From JAQXDR01 sp038138625 (GTDB taxonomy: Bacteria; Pseudomonadota; Alphaproteobacteria; Rhodobacterales; Rhodobacteraceae), in the NCBI GenBank assembly GCA_038138625.1, contig JAYQEA010000050.1:1-26666 (forward strand): a stretch of 26,666 nt of DNA, in the 5' to 3' direction. Both the position numbers and the translations under genes were made by a program. Every line of letters starts with the position of its first letter. The stretch's first letter is position 1. The notes under the pieces are model-generated. The model saw nothing but the letters and a program-made list of their open reading frames with translations. It was not told the origin of the DNA and did no database searches. Of the stretch, positions 15,506 through 22,495 are shown in pieces.

Positions 15506-17405
15506 TCCCAGCTGCATCGAGACACCCGTGGTCAAAATCTACGGGATAAGAATTGTAGTTGAACCAGAACCTTTCGCGTCCCGTATCCCGAACGCGCACA
15601 CCTTCGGGCAGAACCATCGTCGCGAGACCTGCATCTTTGGCGATACGGCTAATAAGGTTATCGAGGCAGGTGTCATCCCCCCACCCGGCCATATAAGTCA
15701 CACCTTCGTGTCGCACGGCAACCTTCTCGCCGGTTGATGTGGTCAAAACCGGCTCCGCGCTGCCCGAGATGTCTTCAAGGTATCCGACAACATTCCCAGT
15801 CGTGGAAAGTCCCACAGGCATATCAGGTCTTAAAGATTGCACGCGTTGAACAGTGACATCCAACCCTGGAAAGGCAGGGGGCAGCGGAACAGGAATTGTC
15901 ATATGTGGGTCTCGCGCGGCACTGCGCGGGCCCAACAGGACCTGCGCAGATACTCTGGCCAGCGATTGCTTAAGCTCGTCAGGCATGTGGATCAGTCCAG
16001 GAGCAAGGACAAGCTTATAACCTGCAAAATCTCGCGTCGTTGGCGGCAGGAAATCGATAGAAAGACCAGCCCGCCGAAGGGCACGATAGTACTCGAAAAC
16101 CAGTCCGAAATAGCTTAGCCCTGCCCCGTGAGGCTGAATGGACCAGGCCGCATCAGCATCGTAGTCAAAAATTATTGCAACAGGCGCCTGCGCGCGTGCA
16201 ACCTCTGGCGCTTCTGCCAATTCATCCCGCACCTGCCGGGCTTCGTCGGCGGCCGGTGCCTCGATGCTATCGGGGCGCAACAGGCCCGCGTGCATTTGCT
16301 CTTGTGCGAAAGGCACCTGACGCCAGCGAAAATAGCAAACAGCTTCTGCGCCATGGGCAAAAGCCTCCCATGTCCACAACCTAACCATCCCGGGCAAAGG
16401 CGAAGGGTTATACGGCGCCCAGTTCACCGGACCGGGTTGTTGTTCCATTATCCACCAACGACCGCGACCAACGCCCCGATAAAGATCATGATGGAATGCT
16501 TGGAAGTCCGGATCGCCCTGCCGCGCGAAATCGCGTTGCCGTTGCGAATCCGCGCCGACACGATCTTCTAAAAAGCCCAGCGGGTAGCTGTCCCAACTGG
16601 CGATATCCAAATCATCACCGACCTTCCAATGATCGAAATCAGTGATACGACCCATGTAGTTGTGCAATATGGGCGCATTGGAATGCGCTCGAATGACCTC
16701 TGTCTGTCGCCGGTTAAACGCAACGACCTGATCTGAGGTATAGCGTCGAAATGCCAGACTATGGGCTGGATTTGGCTCGGTCACTGTCAGGTTAGGCAGA
16801 TCAATGTCATCAAAATCGCCGTACTCCATCGACCAGAACACATTGCCCCAAGCACGGTTCAAGGCGCCAATGTCACCGTCATTGCCGTCACCGGAAAAAT
16901 ATTGACGCAACCACGCACGAAACCCTTTGCGGGCCGCATCAGAGTAGCTGATCGTGGTATCGTGGCAGCCGTATTCATTGTCCGTCTGCCACGCGCCAAT
17001 CGCGGGATGGTGTCCGTAGCGTTCGGCCAAAGCGGTGACAATACGGGCGCATTCGTCACGATATCCGAGATGGCTGAAACAGTAATGTCGCCGCGAGCCG
17101 AATTTACGGGCTCGACCCTCAGTATCTACAGCCAGCATATCGGGATGACGGTCCAGCATCCAACGCGGCGGCGTGGCCGTCGGTGTGCCCAGCACAACCT
17201 TCAATCCTGCGGCTCCCAAGACCTCAATCGCATGATCCAACCATGCCCAGTCAAAATGTCCGGGTTCAGGTTCGATCCGGCTCCACGCGAACTCGCCAAT
17301 CCGCACCCAAGTCAGACCCATTTCGACCATGCGGCGGGCATCTTCGGCCCATACGGTCTGCGGCCAGTGTTCAGGATAATAGCAGGTGCCAAGCGTACGC
17401 TGCAT
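15471..17405 (-). CDS. beta-galactosidase, glycoside hydrolase family 42
   Basis: This 644-residue enzyme has the GH42 N-terminus (G-T-C-Y-Y-P-E-H-W-P) and the TIM-barrel segments WVRIGEFAWSRIEPEPG and FDWAWLDHAIE. The acid/base glutamate is Glu144 in WQTDNEYG, and the likely nucleophile is Glu321 in WWIMEQQPGPVNW. A middle domain and a small C-terminal domain follow, giving the usual family length. There is no signal peptide, so it acts in the cytoplasm on imported beta-galactosides. No sugar transporter or regulator gene is adjacent. The ATG is preceded by AAAAGGAG. Its last 12 codons run through the end of ubiG on the other strand. Confidence 0.93.
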   Translation of the reverse strand: MQRTLGTCYYPEHWPQTVWAEDARRMVEMGLTWVRIGEFAWSRIEPEPGHFDWAWLDHAIEVLGAAGLKVVLGTPTATPPRWMLDRHPDMLAVDTEGRARKFGSRRHYCFSHLGYRDECARIVTALAERYGHHPAIGAWQTDNEYGCHDTTISYSDAARKGFRAWLRQYFSGDGNDGDIGALNRAWGNVFWSMEYGDFDDIDLPNLTVTEPNPAHSLAFRRYTSDQVVAFNRRQTEVIRAHSNAPILHNYMGRITDFDHWKVGDDLDIASWDSYPLGFLEDRVGADSQRQRDFARQGDPDFQAFHHDLYRGVGRGRWWIMEQQPGPVNWAPYNPSPLPGMVRLWTWEAFAHGAEAVCYFRWRQVPFAQEQMHAGLLRPDSIEAPAADEARQVRDELAEAPEVARAQAPVAIIFDYDADAAWSIQPHGAGLSYFGLVFEYYRALRRAGLSIDFLPPTTRDFAGYKLVLAPGLIHMPDELKQSLARVSAQVLLGPRSAARDPHMTIPVPLPPAFPGLDVTVQRVQSLRPDMPVGLSTTGNVVGYLEDISGSAEPVLTTSTGEKVAVRHEGVTYMAGWGDDTCLDNLISRIAKDAGLATMVLPEGVRVRDTGRERFWFNYNSYPVDFDHGCLDAAGIMRQTLAQELP

Positions 17406-17704
17406 GGGGGGCTCCTTTTATTGGATGCGTGCTCATACAGTTGTGACAGGCAATGTCCAGTACACAAAATGAAAAAGACATCTGAATTGGGAGCTTGAGG
17501 CCACTTAACCGGCGACCCGATATGACATTTTTTTCTACATACAGAGGCCGAAGCCACACTAAGATAGGGGCTTTCAGAAGTGTCCGACACGTCCCAATTT
17601 TGTCCTTGTCCGATCCACGCCACAAACGAAAGCTGTAACTGCGCACTGGACCCCGCCCTCTGCCACGCATAGTTTTGTCTTCACTTGACAGAGGAGAGTC
17701 GCAG
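17406..17704. other. divergent intergenic region between beta-galactosidase and aminotransferase genes
   Basis: These 299 bases hold upstream sequences for both genes and no supported coding sequence. On the minus strand TGGACA, 16 bases, then TATGAG (around 17455 to 17428) is a weak promoter-like pair for the beta-galactosidase gene. The aminotransferase has a GAGGAG ribosome site just before its ATG. No clear operator was found. Confidence 0.4.
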
Positions 17705-18562
17705 ATGGCAGTCGGCACAAATATCCGCACATACCATAACGGAGCATGGCACGAGGACAACGTTGCTATCATTCGGGCTGCTGATCATGGCGCTTGGCTA
17801 GGCAGTTCTGTTTTCGATGGCGCACGTTTTGTGGATGGTGTTGCGCCTGACCTCTTGGCCCATTGCCAGCGGGTCAATGCATCTGCCGAGGCGCTGATGT
17901 TATCACCGACGGTCACACCTGAGGACATGGTGCAAATCATATGGGACGGTTTGGCATCGCTGCGTGGCAAAACAGTTTATATACGGCCGATGTATTGGGG
18001 GATCCATGGTGATGCGACGGCAATTGTTCCCGGCAAAGATGAAACGGGTTTCTGCATCTGCCTTGAAGAAATTCCGATCGCCCCGGCATCTGCGGCGACA
18101 ACCCTAGGCCGCACCCGATTCCGTAGGCCTGTTCTGGAAAACGCAGTTGTGAACGCCAAGGCTGGGTGCCTGTACCCAAACAACGCCCGCATGCTTATGG
18201 AGGTACGGTCCCGCGGTTTCAACAATGCGCTTGTGGCTGACGCGATGGGAAATGTTGCGGAAAGCGCCACCTCCAATGTTTTCATGGTCAAAGACGGAGA
18301 GGTGTTTACCCCGATCCCCAACGGGACATTTTTGGCCGGCATTACGCGATCAAGACTTATCTCGCATATGCGAGCCGATGGCACGACAGTCCACGAGAGC
18401 ATCCTGACGTTTGAGGATTTTCAGCAGGCTGATGAGGTTTTCTTGTCCGGGAACATGCACAAAGTGACACCTGTGACAGGGTTTGAAGACACGCAATATG
18501 CAGTCGGTCCAGTCGCTCGGCGTGCCCGCGAAATGTACTGGGATTGGGCGCATAGCAGATAG
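17705..18562 (+). CDS. class IV aminotransferase (branched-chain amino acid aminotransferase-like)
   Basis: This 285-residue PLP enzyme of the BCAT fold probably transfers amino groups between branched-chain amino acids and 2-oxoglutarate in the cytoplasm. It has DHGAWLGSSVFDGARF near the start, catalytic Lys152 in NAKAGCLYPNNARML, Glu186 in GNVAESATSNVF, and LAGITRSRLI in the cofactor-binding region. I chose the ATG at 17705, preceded by AGAGGAGAG, rather than a TTG ten codons upstream. The class IV fold is certain. Substrate preference is less so: D-amino acid transaminases and aminodeoxychorismate lyase share the fold, but FDGARF and the K-x-G-x-x-Y pattern favour a branched-chain type. 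It stands alone. Confidence 0.87.
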   Translation: MAVGTNIRTYHNGAWHEDNVAIIRAADHGAWLGSSVFDGARFVDGVAPDLLAHCQRVNASAEALMLSPTVTPEDMVQIIWDGLASLRGKTVYIRPMYWGIHGDATAIVPGKDETGFCICLEEIPIAPASAATTLGRTRFRRPVLENAVVNAKAGCLYPNNARMLMEVRSRGFNNALVADAMGNVAESATSNVFMVKDGEVFTPIPNGTFLAGITRSRLISHMRADGTTVHESILTFEDFQQADEVFLSGNMHKVTPVTGFEDTQYAVGPVARRAREMYWDWAHSR

Positions 18563-19305
18563 CCCCCTGCGGTCCAGCTTTGTCCGAAAAGGGTGACCAC
18601 AAGGTACCGGACCTCTCTTTTGCGGTCTGTCGATCAGTAACGTCTGGTTTCGGCACCAAGTAACGATGCCAGCCTGATACAAATCGCGTGCACCCGCCAA
18701 CATGGTCACATACTGTCTCGCACTGCTTGCAGGCGTTTGGGCGCCCCCAAACGATCTGAAACCTCGTCCTCTTCTGAGTGTGCCATTCTGGTCCTGCCAA
18801 ACATCAAACCCACACCAACAAAAAAACCGCGGAATTATACACACCAAAAGCATCAGCCCTCCGATAACCGGAGCGATATTAACGATTGCTGTCGAATATG
18901 CGGACCGGGATTATGGACTGGCTCCGAACCCACAGCGTCCCAAATGCAAAGACAACCCAAATAGGCAATGTTCTTGCATCGTTAAAAGCGTACGCTGCGT
19001 GATAGGTAAATCGTATTCGTATCCCAAGCGGCAGTTGACGAATAAGAAACCCATCCTGTTTGCCTAAACTGTAATCTTTCACCACAGATTAACTCCCACT
19101 GAGAGCGTCAGTTGTGCATCCGCTTTCGATCAGGGCATTTTTTTTAGTGGCTGAAATGTTGGTACTACCAAAAGAAGCCACCATGTGGACTTGCTCTCCT
19201 ACAGTCTGAATTTCATCAAAACACTCTGAAAAGAGGCCATTTTTCAAAGCGACCATTGATGATCCGGCAGGCTTGGGTCATCATGTGGTTAGGGAGATCG
19301 ATTTT
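18563..19305. other. long stretch without an intact gene
   Basis: About 740 bases with no complete recognisable gene on either strand. The plus-strand frames here do not resemble proteins. The minus strand has broken membrane-protein-like frames, listed separately. A perfect 8-bp stem with a 4-base loop lies at 18734-18753 (CGTTTGGG/CCCAAACG) without a T-run. Upstream signals for the UspA-like gene should lie at the right end, but no convincing promoter was seen. Confidence 0.5.
18707..19184 (-). pseudogene. possible broken gene for a small membrane protein
   Basis: Minus-strand frames join into one plausible small protein if a stop and two frameshifts are bridged. From ATG at 19184 (AGGAG upstream) there are 31 codons, a TAA at 19091-19089, then the same frame resumes at GTG 19085 and runs to 18879 with a helix-like PIWVVFAFGTLWV. 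A shift near 18900 leads into TAIVNIAPVIGGLMLLVCII, a strong membrane helix. A second shift in a run of seven T (complement of 18820-18826) leads into FVGVGLMFGRTRMAHSEEDE and a stop at 18707. I do not recognise the family. Either an old gene is decaying, or the draft has base errors, or the continuity is chance. Confidence 0.27.
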
Positions 19306-19761
19306 ATGCGCAAGTTTCTTGTGGTGCTGGATGACAGCCGCGAATGCCTGAACGCGATGCGCTTTGCCGCAATGCGTGCTTCAAAAACAGGTGGCGGTGT
19401 CTGCGTGCTGGCGGTCATTCCTCCGGATGAATTCAACCACTGGATCGGTGTCGCCGATGTCATGCGGTCAGAGGCGCGCGAGAGGATTGAGGCCCACTAC
19501 GAGGTTTTTGCAAAATGGATGCGCGACAGACAAAATATAGAGCCTGAGTTGATCGTCCGCGAAGGCGTGCCTGTAAACGAAATCATCTCACATGTTGCAC
19601 AAGATGATGACATAGGGGTTCTTGTTCTTGGGGCTGGGGTTGATAAAAAGGGGCCCGGCCCTTTGGTTACAGCTTTAACACGCCAATCAGGCAGTCTGCC
19701 GATCCCGATCACTGTGGTGCCTGGAACGATGTCCAAAGAGCGCCTAGAGGCCATTACCTAA
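19306..19761 (+). CDS. universal stress protein, UspA family
   Basis: This 151-residue cytoplasmic protein has the UspA fold: N-terminal strand KFLVVLDDSRECLNAMRFAA, a following CVLAVIPP strand, and a C-terminal DDDIGVLVLGAG segment, then GPGPLVTAL and IPITVVPG closing the nucleotide-binding region. The usual G-x2-G-x9-G-S/T motif is not perfect here, so ATP binding is uncertain. I chose ATG 19306 over an upstream start 11 codons earlier because it is preceded by AGGGAG and begins exactly where family members begin. It is followed directly by the assembly gap, so its downstream signals cannot be seen. Confidence 0.88.
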   Translation: MRKFLVVLDDSRECLNAMRFAAMRASKTGGGVCVLAVIPPDEFNHWIGVADVMRSEARERIEAHYEVFAKWMRDRQNIEPELIVREGVPVNEIISHVAQDDDIGVLVLGAGVDKKGPGPLVTALTRQSGSLPIPITVVPGTMSKERLEAIT

Positions 19762-19762
19762 A

Positions 19763-19862
19763 NNNNNNNNNNNNNNNNNNNNNNNNNNNNNNNNNNNNNN
19801 NNNNNNNNNNNNNNNNNNNNNNNNNNNNNNNNNNNNNNNNNNNNNNNNNNNNNNNNNNNNNN
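19763..19862. other. assembly gap (100 N)
   Basis: Exactly 100 unknown bases begin one base after the UspA-like stop codon and end inside the nfu gene. The missing N-terminal coding part alone should exceed 150 bases, so the run is probably a fixed-size placeholder. Confidence 0.95.
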
Positions 19863-20267
19863 TTCGGGCATGACTTTGTCACGGTCACAAAAGCAGACGA
19901 AAAAGAGTGGGATCATCTTAAACCAGCCATCTTGGGCGGGATCATGGAGCACTTCCAATCCGGTCAGCCTGTGATCGCCGATGGTGCCGCCGATACCGCG
20001 GGCGGTCACTCAGACAACCACGATGAAGCCGATAGCGTGGTTGTCGGACAGATAAAAGAATTACTGGACAGCCGTGTGCGTCCGGCAGTCGCCCAAGACG
20101 GTGGCGACATTACCTTTCACGGGTTCGAGCGTGGAGTGGTTTATCTGCACATGCAAGGTGCCTGTGCAGGATGTCCGTCATCTACGTTAACGTTGAAGAT
20201 GGGTATTGAAAATCTCTTGCGCCATTATATTCCGGAAGTAACCGAGGTCAGACCAGTTGCCGTCTGA
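19863..20267 (+). CDS. NifU/NfuA-type iron-sulfur scaffold protein, 5' end missing
   Basis: The frame is open from the first base after the gap, giving 134 residues that begin FGHDFVTVTKADEKEWDHLK. This is the second half of the Nfu N-terminal domain. The C-terminal NifU domain follows (about 60-134) and carries the cluster-binding cysteine pair in GACAGCPSSTLTL. The protein carries an Fe-S cluster to target enzymes. Complete family members have roughly 185-190 residues, so about 55 N-terminal residues are lost in the gap. A start at an internal codon (for example 19932) would cut through the N-terminal domain and is rejected. The 3' end overlaps the tsaB start by 11 bases. Confidence 0.93.
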   Translation, partial: FGHDFVTVTKADEKEWDHLKPAILGGIMEHFQSGQPVIADGAADTAGGHSDNHDEADSVVVGQIKELLDSRVRPAVAQDGGDITFHGFERGVVYLHMQGACAGCPSSTLTLKMGIENLLRHYIPEVTEVRPVAV

Positions 20268-20829
20268 ACCCGTAGTTCTCGCATTTGACACATCGGCCGC
20301 ACATTGTGCGGCCGCTTTGTTGTCTGGTGATACTGTTTTAGCGCAGACATCAGAGCCTATGGTCAGAGGACAAGCCGAACGTTTGGTGCCGCTGTTACAA
20401 GATCTTTTTCGGCAAGCAGATCGTGACTGGTCGGAGATCTCGCGAATCGGCGTTGGAATTGGCCCCGGCAATTTTACCGGCATACGGATCAGCGTGGCAC
20501 TTGCGCGTGGTCTAAGCCTTGGGCTGTCTATTCCCGCCCTGGGTGTCAGCGGCTTTGCGGCAATCCGTCAGATCGATCCCAAAGCGGCGAATCCCGCTAT
20601 TATGGCTCCGCGTGACTGCGTATATCTAGATACGCCCAATCTTCACCAATGTGCATTACTAGACGCTCCTGATCCGTTGCATTTTCCACCCTTGAATTTG
20701 TCGGAGTTTGCGGCAGCGATTGCACGTGTTGCCCGCGACAGTGACGATATCATGCCTCCGGCGCCGCTCTACATTCGTCCCGCAGATGCCGCTCCTGCTC
20801 GCGACCGTGCTCCGGCACTGCTGGAATGA
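20257..20829 (+). CDS. tsaB: tRNA t6A biosynthesis protein TsaB
   Basis: This 190-residue protein is the TsaB (YeaZ) partner of TsaD in making N6-threonylcarbamoyladenosine at tRNA position 37. The N-terminus has the ASKHA-type strand VLAFDTSAAHCAAALL, then LVPLLQDLF and the conserved GVGIGPGNFTGIRISVALARGL. It is shorter than E. coli TsaB (231 residues) but in line with alphaproteobacterial forms. The start is TTG at 20257, inside the end of nfu. No ATG or GTG is available before the conserved strand. The stop overlaps the rimI ATG by four bases. Confidence 0.92.
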   Translation: MPSEPVVLAFDTSAAHCAAALLSGDTVLAQTSEPMVRGQAERLVPLLQDLFRQADRDWSEISRIGVGIGPGNFTGIRISVALARGLSLGLSIPALGVSGFAAIRQIDPKAANPAIMAPRDCVYLDTPNLHQCALLDAPDPLHFPPLNLSEFAAAIARVARDSDDIMPPAPLYIRPADAAPARDRAPALLE

Positions 20830-21254
20830 CCCCGCACTTCATTTCAGATCTGATGGCGCGCGCCTATTATTGGCAACGCCCATGGTCTGCAAAGGCCGTA
20901 ACAGATACTTTGGCACAGCCCGCAACGCGTCTGTGGACAACAGACCATGCCATCTTGCTTATGCAAGTCGTAGAAAACCAGGCCGAAGTTTTAGGTATGG
21001 CCACAGATCCCCAAATGCAGCGTCAAGGTCTCGCGAAACGTTTGCTGTCCAACGCCCATGCAGATCTACAAGCCGAAGGCATTACGCACATCATTTTAGA
21101 GGTTGCGGCCCCGAATTTTCCAGCGCGCGCACTGTACAATGCATTGGGCTACGCGCAGGCGGGAACACGACCTGCGTACTACAAATCTGTCGACGGCGTG
21201 GTGGCAGACGCGATCATCATGACCTGCTATCTCCCAAAAGACGATAAATTCTAG
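20826..21254 (+). CDS. rimI: RimI-like protein N-acetyltransferase (GNAT)
   Basis: This 142-residue GNAT-fold enzyme resembles RimI, which acetylates the N-terminus of ribosomal protein S18 and possibly other proteins. The acetyl-CoA-binding segment is ATDPQMQRQGLAKRLL (Q-x-x-G-x-A type), followed by ILEVAAPNFPARALYNALGY and GTRPAYYKS near the end, as in RimI. The ATG overlaps the tsaB stop (ATGA), and the tsaB-rimI order is common in bacteria, which supports the call. The N-terminal substrate region (HFISDLMARAYYWQRPWSA) has the W-x-x-x-x-x-x pattern of the family. Confidence 0.88.
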   Translation: MTPHFISDLMARAYYWQRPWSAKAVTDTLAQPATRLWTTDHAILLMQVVENQAEVLGMATDPQMQRQGLAKRLLSNAHADLQAEGITHIILEVAAPNFPARALYNALGYAQAGTRPAYYKSVDGVVADAIIMTCYLPKDDKF

Positions 21255-21306
21255 AACAATCCGACACCAGAGACGAAAACAGCTGCTGCAAGACGTTGAT
21301 TTACTG

Positions 21307-21336
21307 TTGACCCCTACTGGTGCCTAGGGTCCTAAT
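21307..21336 (+). promoter_or_regulatory. candidate promoter of the nucleoside importer genes
   Basis: TTGACC (21307-21312) and CCTAAT (21331-21336) are 18 bases apart, about 75 bases before the first gene of the importer. The -35 is good (five of six), the -10 only fair (four of six). It lies in the only non-coding gap upstream of the cluster. Confidence 0.35.
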
Positions 21337-21342
21337 CGCTAT

Positions 21343-21359
21343 GATCTTCACGATCTTCA
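21343..21359 (+). repeat. tandem GATCTTCA pair (candidate operator)
   Basis: GATCTTCA occurs at 21343-21350 and again at 21352-21359, separated by one base. The pair sits just downstream of the candidate promoter, where a repressor would block transcription. Only two copies are seen. Confidence 0.3.
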
Positions 21360-21411
21360 AAGCGGTCCCCGACATGCAATCGGAGGATCCTGAAACAATT
21401 GGGAGCGTACA

Positions 21412-22416
21412 ATGACCCTTATGCAAAAATTCCTCGGCGCCACGGCCACCTTGGCACTGACGGCAGGCGCTGCTTTTGCCGAACCAGCACTGATCTACGA
21501 TCTTGGTGGAAAGTTCGACAAGTCGTTCAACGAAGCAGCCTTCAACGGTGCACAGCAGTTTGCAGAGGCTACCGGCGGGAGTTTCCGCGATATCGAGCTT
21601 CAATCAGAAGCACAGCGTGAACAGGCGCTGCGTCGTTTTGCCGAGCGCGGCATGAATCCGGTTGTCACCACCGGCTTTTCCATGTCGACACCGATCGCCA
21701 ATGTGGCTGCCGACTATCCGGATACAAAGTTTGTGACGATTGACGGGTTTGTTGACCCCGCTGCGCATCCAAACGTGTTGTCGATCCTGTTTTCAGAGCA
21801 CGAGGGATCGTACCTTGTGGGGATGATGGCGGCGATGGCCTCTGATTCGGGAACCGTTGGCTTTATCGGTGGTATGGACATTCCATTGATCCGTCGTTTT
21901 GCGTGCGGCTATGCGCAGGGCGTAAAAGCGGTAAACGCGGACGCGACCGTCATCTCTAACATGACCGGTACAACACCATCAGCGTGGAACGACCCCGTGA
22001 AGGGATCGGAATTGACCTTGGCCCAGATCAGCCAAGGTGCCGACGTGGTCTATGCAGCGGCTGGTGGTACTGGCATTGGTGTTCTTCAAACTGCTGCGGA
22101 CCAGAATATCTTGTCCGTAGGTGTGGACAGCAACCAAAACTACATGCAGCCAGGATCGGTTCTGACATCGATGCTCAAGCGTGTGGATGTTGCAGTCTTC
22201 GAATCCATGTCCGCTGGTGCGGATCTGGAAACCGGCGTGAAAGTGCTGGGCTTGGCAGAAGAAGGTGTTGGGTATTCTCTTGATGAATACAACGCCTCTC
22301 TGGTCAGCGATGAGATGAAGGCAGCCGTAGACGCCGCGCGTGCCTCAATTATTTCCGGTGATATCGCAGTTCATAACTACACCACCGACGACAGCTGCCC
22401 TGTTCTAGATTTCTAA
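21412..22416 (+). CDS. BMP-family ABC transporter substrate-binding protein (nucleoside type)
   Basis: This 334-residue periplasmic binding protein has a signal peptide at 1-23 (KFLGATATLALTAGAAFA) and then the Bmp-family pattern PALIYDLGGKFDKSFNEAAF, GFSMSTPIANVAADYPDTKF, GSYLVGMMAAM and VGFIGGMDIPLIRRFACGYAQG. The family includes PnrA/BmpA-like purine nucleoside receptors, so purine nucleosides are the likely ligands. The signal peptide has no lipobox cysteine, so it is a soluble periplasmic form. ATG with GGGAG upstream. It heads a four-gene importer. Confidence 0.93.
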   Translation: MTLMQKFLGATATLALTAGAAFAEPALIYDLGGKFDKSFNEAAFNGAQQFAEATGGSFRDIELQSEAQREQALRRFAERGMNPVVTTGFSMSTPIANVAADYPDTKFVTIDGFVDPAAHPNVLSILFSEHEGSYLVGMMAAMASDSGTVGFIGGMDIPLIRRFACGYAQGVKAVNADATVISNMTGTTPSAWNDPVKGSELTLAQISQGADVVYAAAGGTGIGVLQTAADQNILSVGVDSNQNYMQPGSVLTSMLKRVDVAVFESMSAGADLETGVKVLGLAEEGVGYSLDEYNASLVSDEMKAAVDAARASIISGDIAVHNYTTDDSCPVLDF

Positions 22417-22440
22417 TCCAGTCCAGCGATAGAAATAACC

Positions 22441-22470
22441 GGGGCCGTGCCACGCAGGCGCGGCCCCTTT
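22441..22470 (+). terminator. intercistronic hairpin after the binding-protein gene (attenuator-like)
   Basis: GGGGCCGTGC (22441-22450) pairs with GCGCGGCCCC (22458-22467), one G-U pair included, around a 7-base loop, followed by TTT only. It lies between the binding-protein stop and the ATPase start. The likely effect is partial termination or protection of the upstream mRNA, giving more binding protein than ATPase. Confidence 0.6.
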
Positions 22471-22495
22471 GGTACATTCATAAAGAGCCGTGCCC

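Noticed and set aside
17430..17470. CRP-like site TGTG...CACA near the beta-galactosidase start
   Set aside because: Only the outer bases match and the half-site spacing is wrong.
16761..17498. Plus-strand open frame of 245 codons opposite the beta-galactosidase gene
   Set aside because: The opposite strand encodes intact GH42 motifs including the catalytic Glu144; this frame shows no domain of its own.
17371..17772. Minus-strand frame of 133 codons between the beta-galactosidase and aminotransferase genes
   Set aside because: It overlaps the starts of both real genes and shows no family pattern.
18734..18753. Perfect stem CGTTTGGG/CCCAAACG as a terminator of the aminotransferase gene
   Set aside because: It is about 170 bases after the stop and has no T-run on either strand, so termination is not supported.
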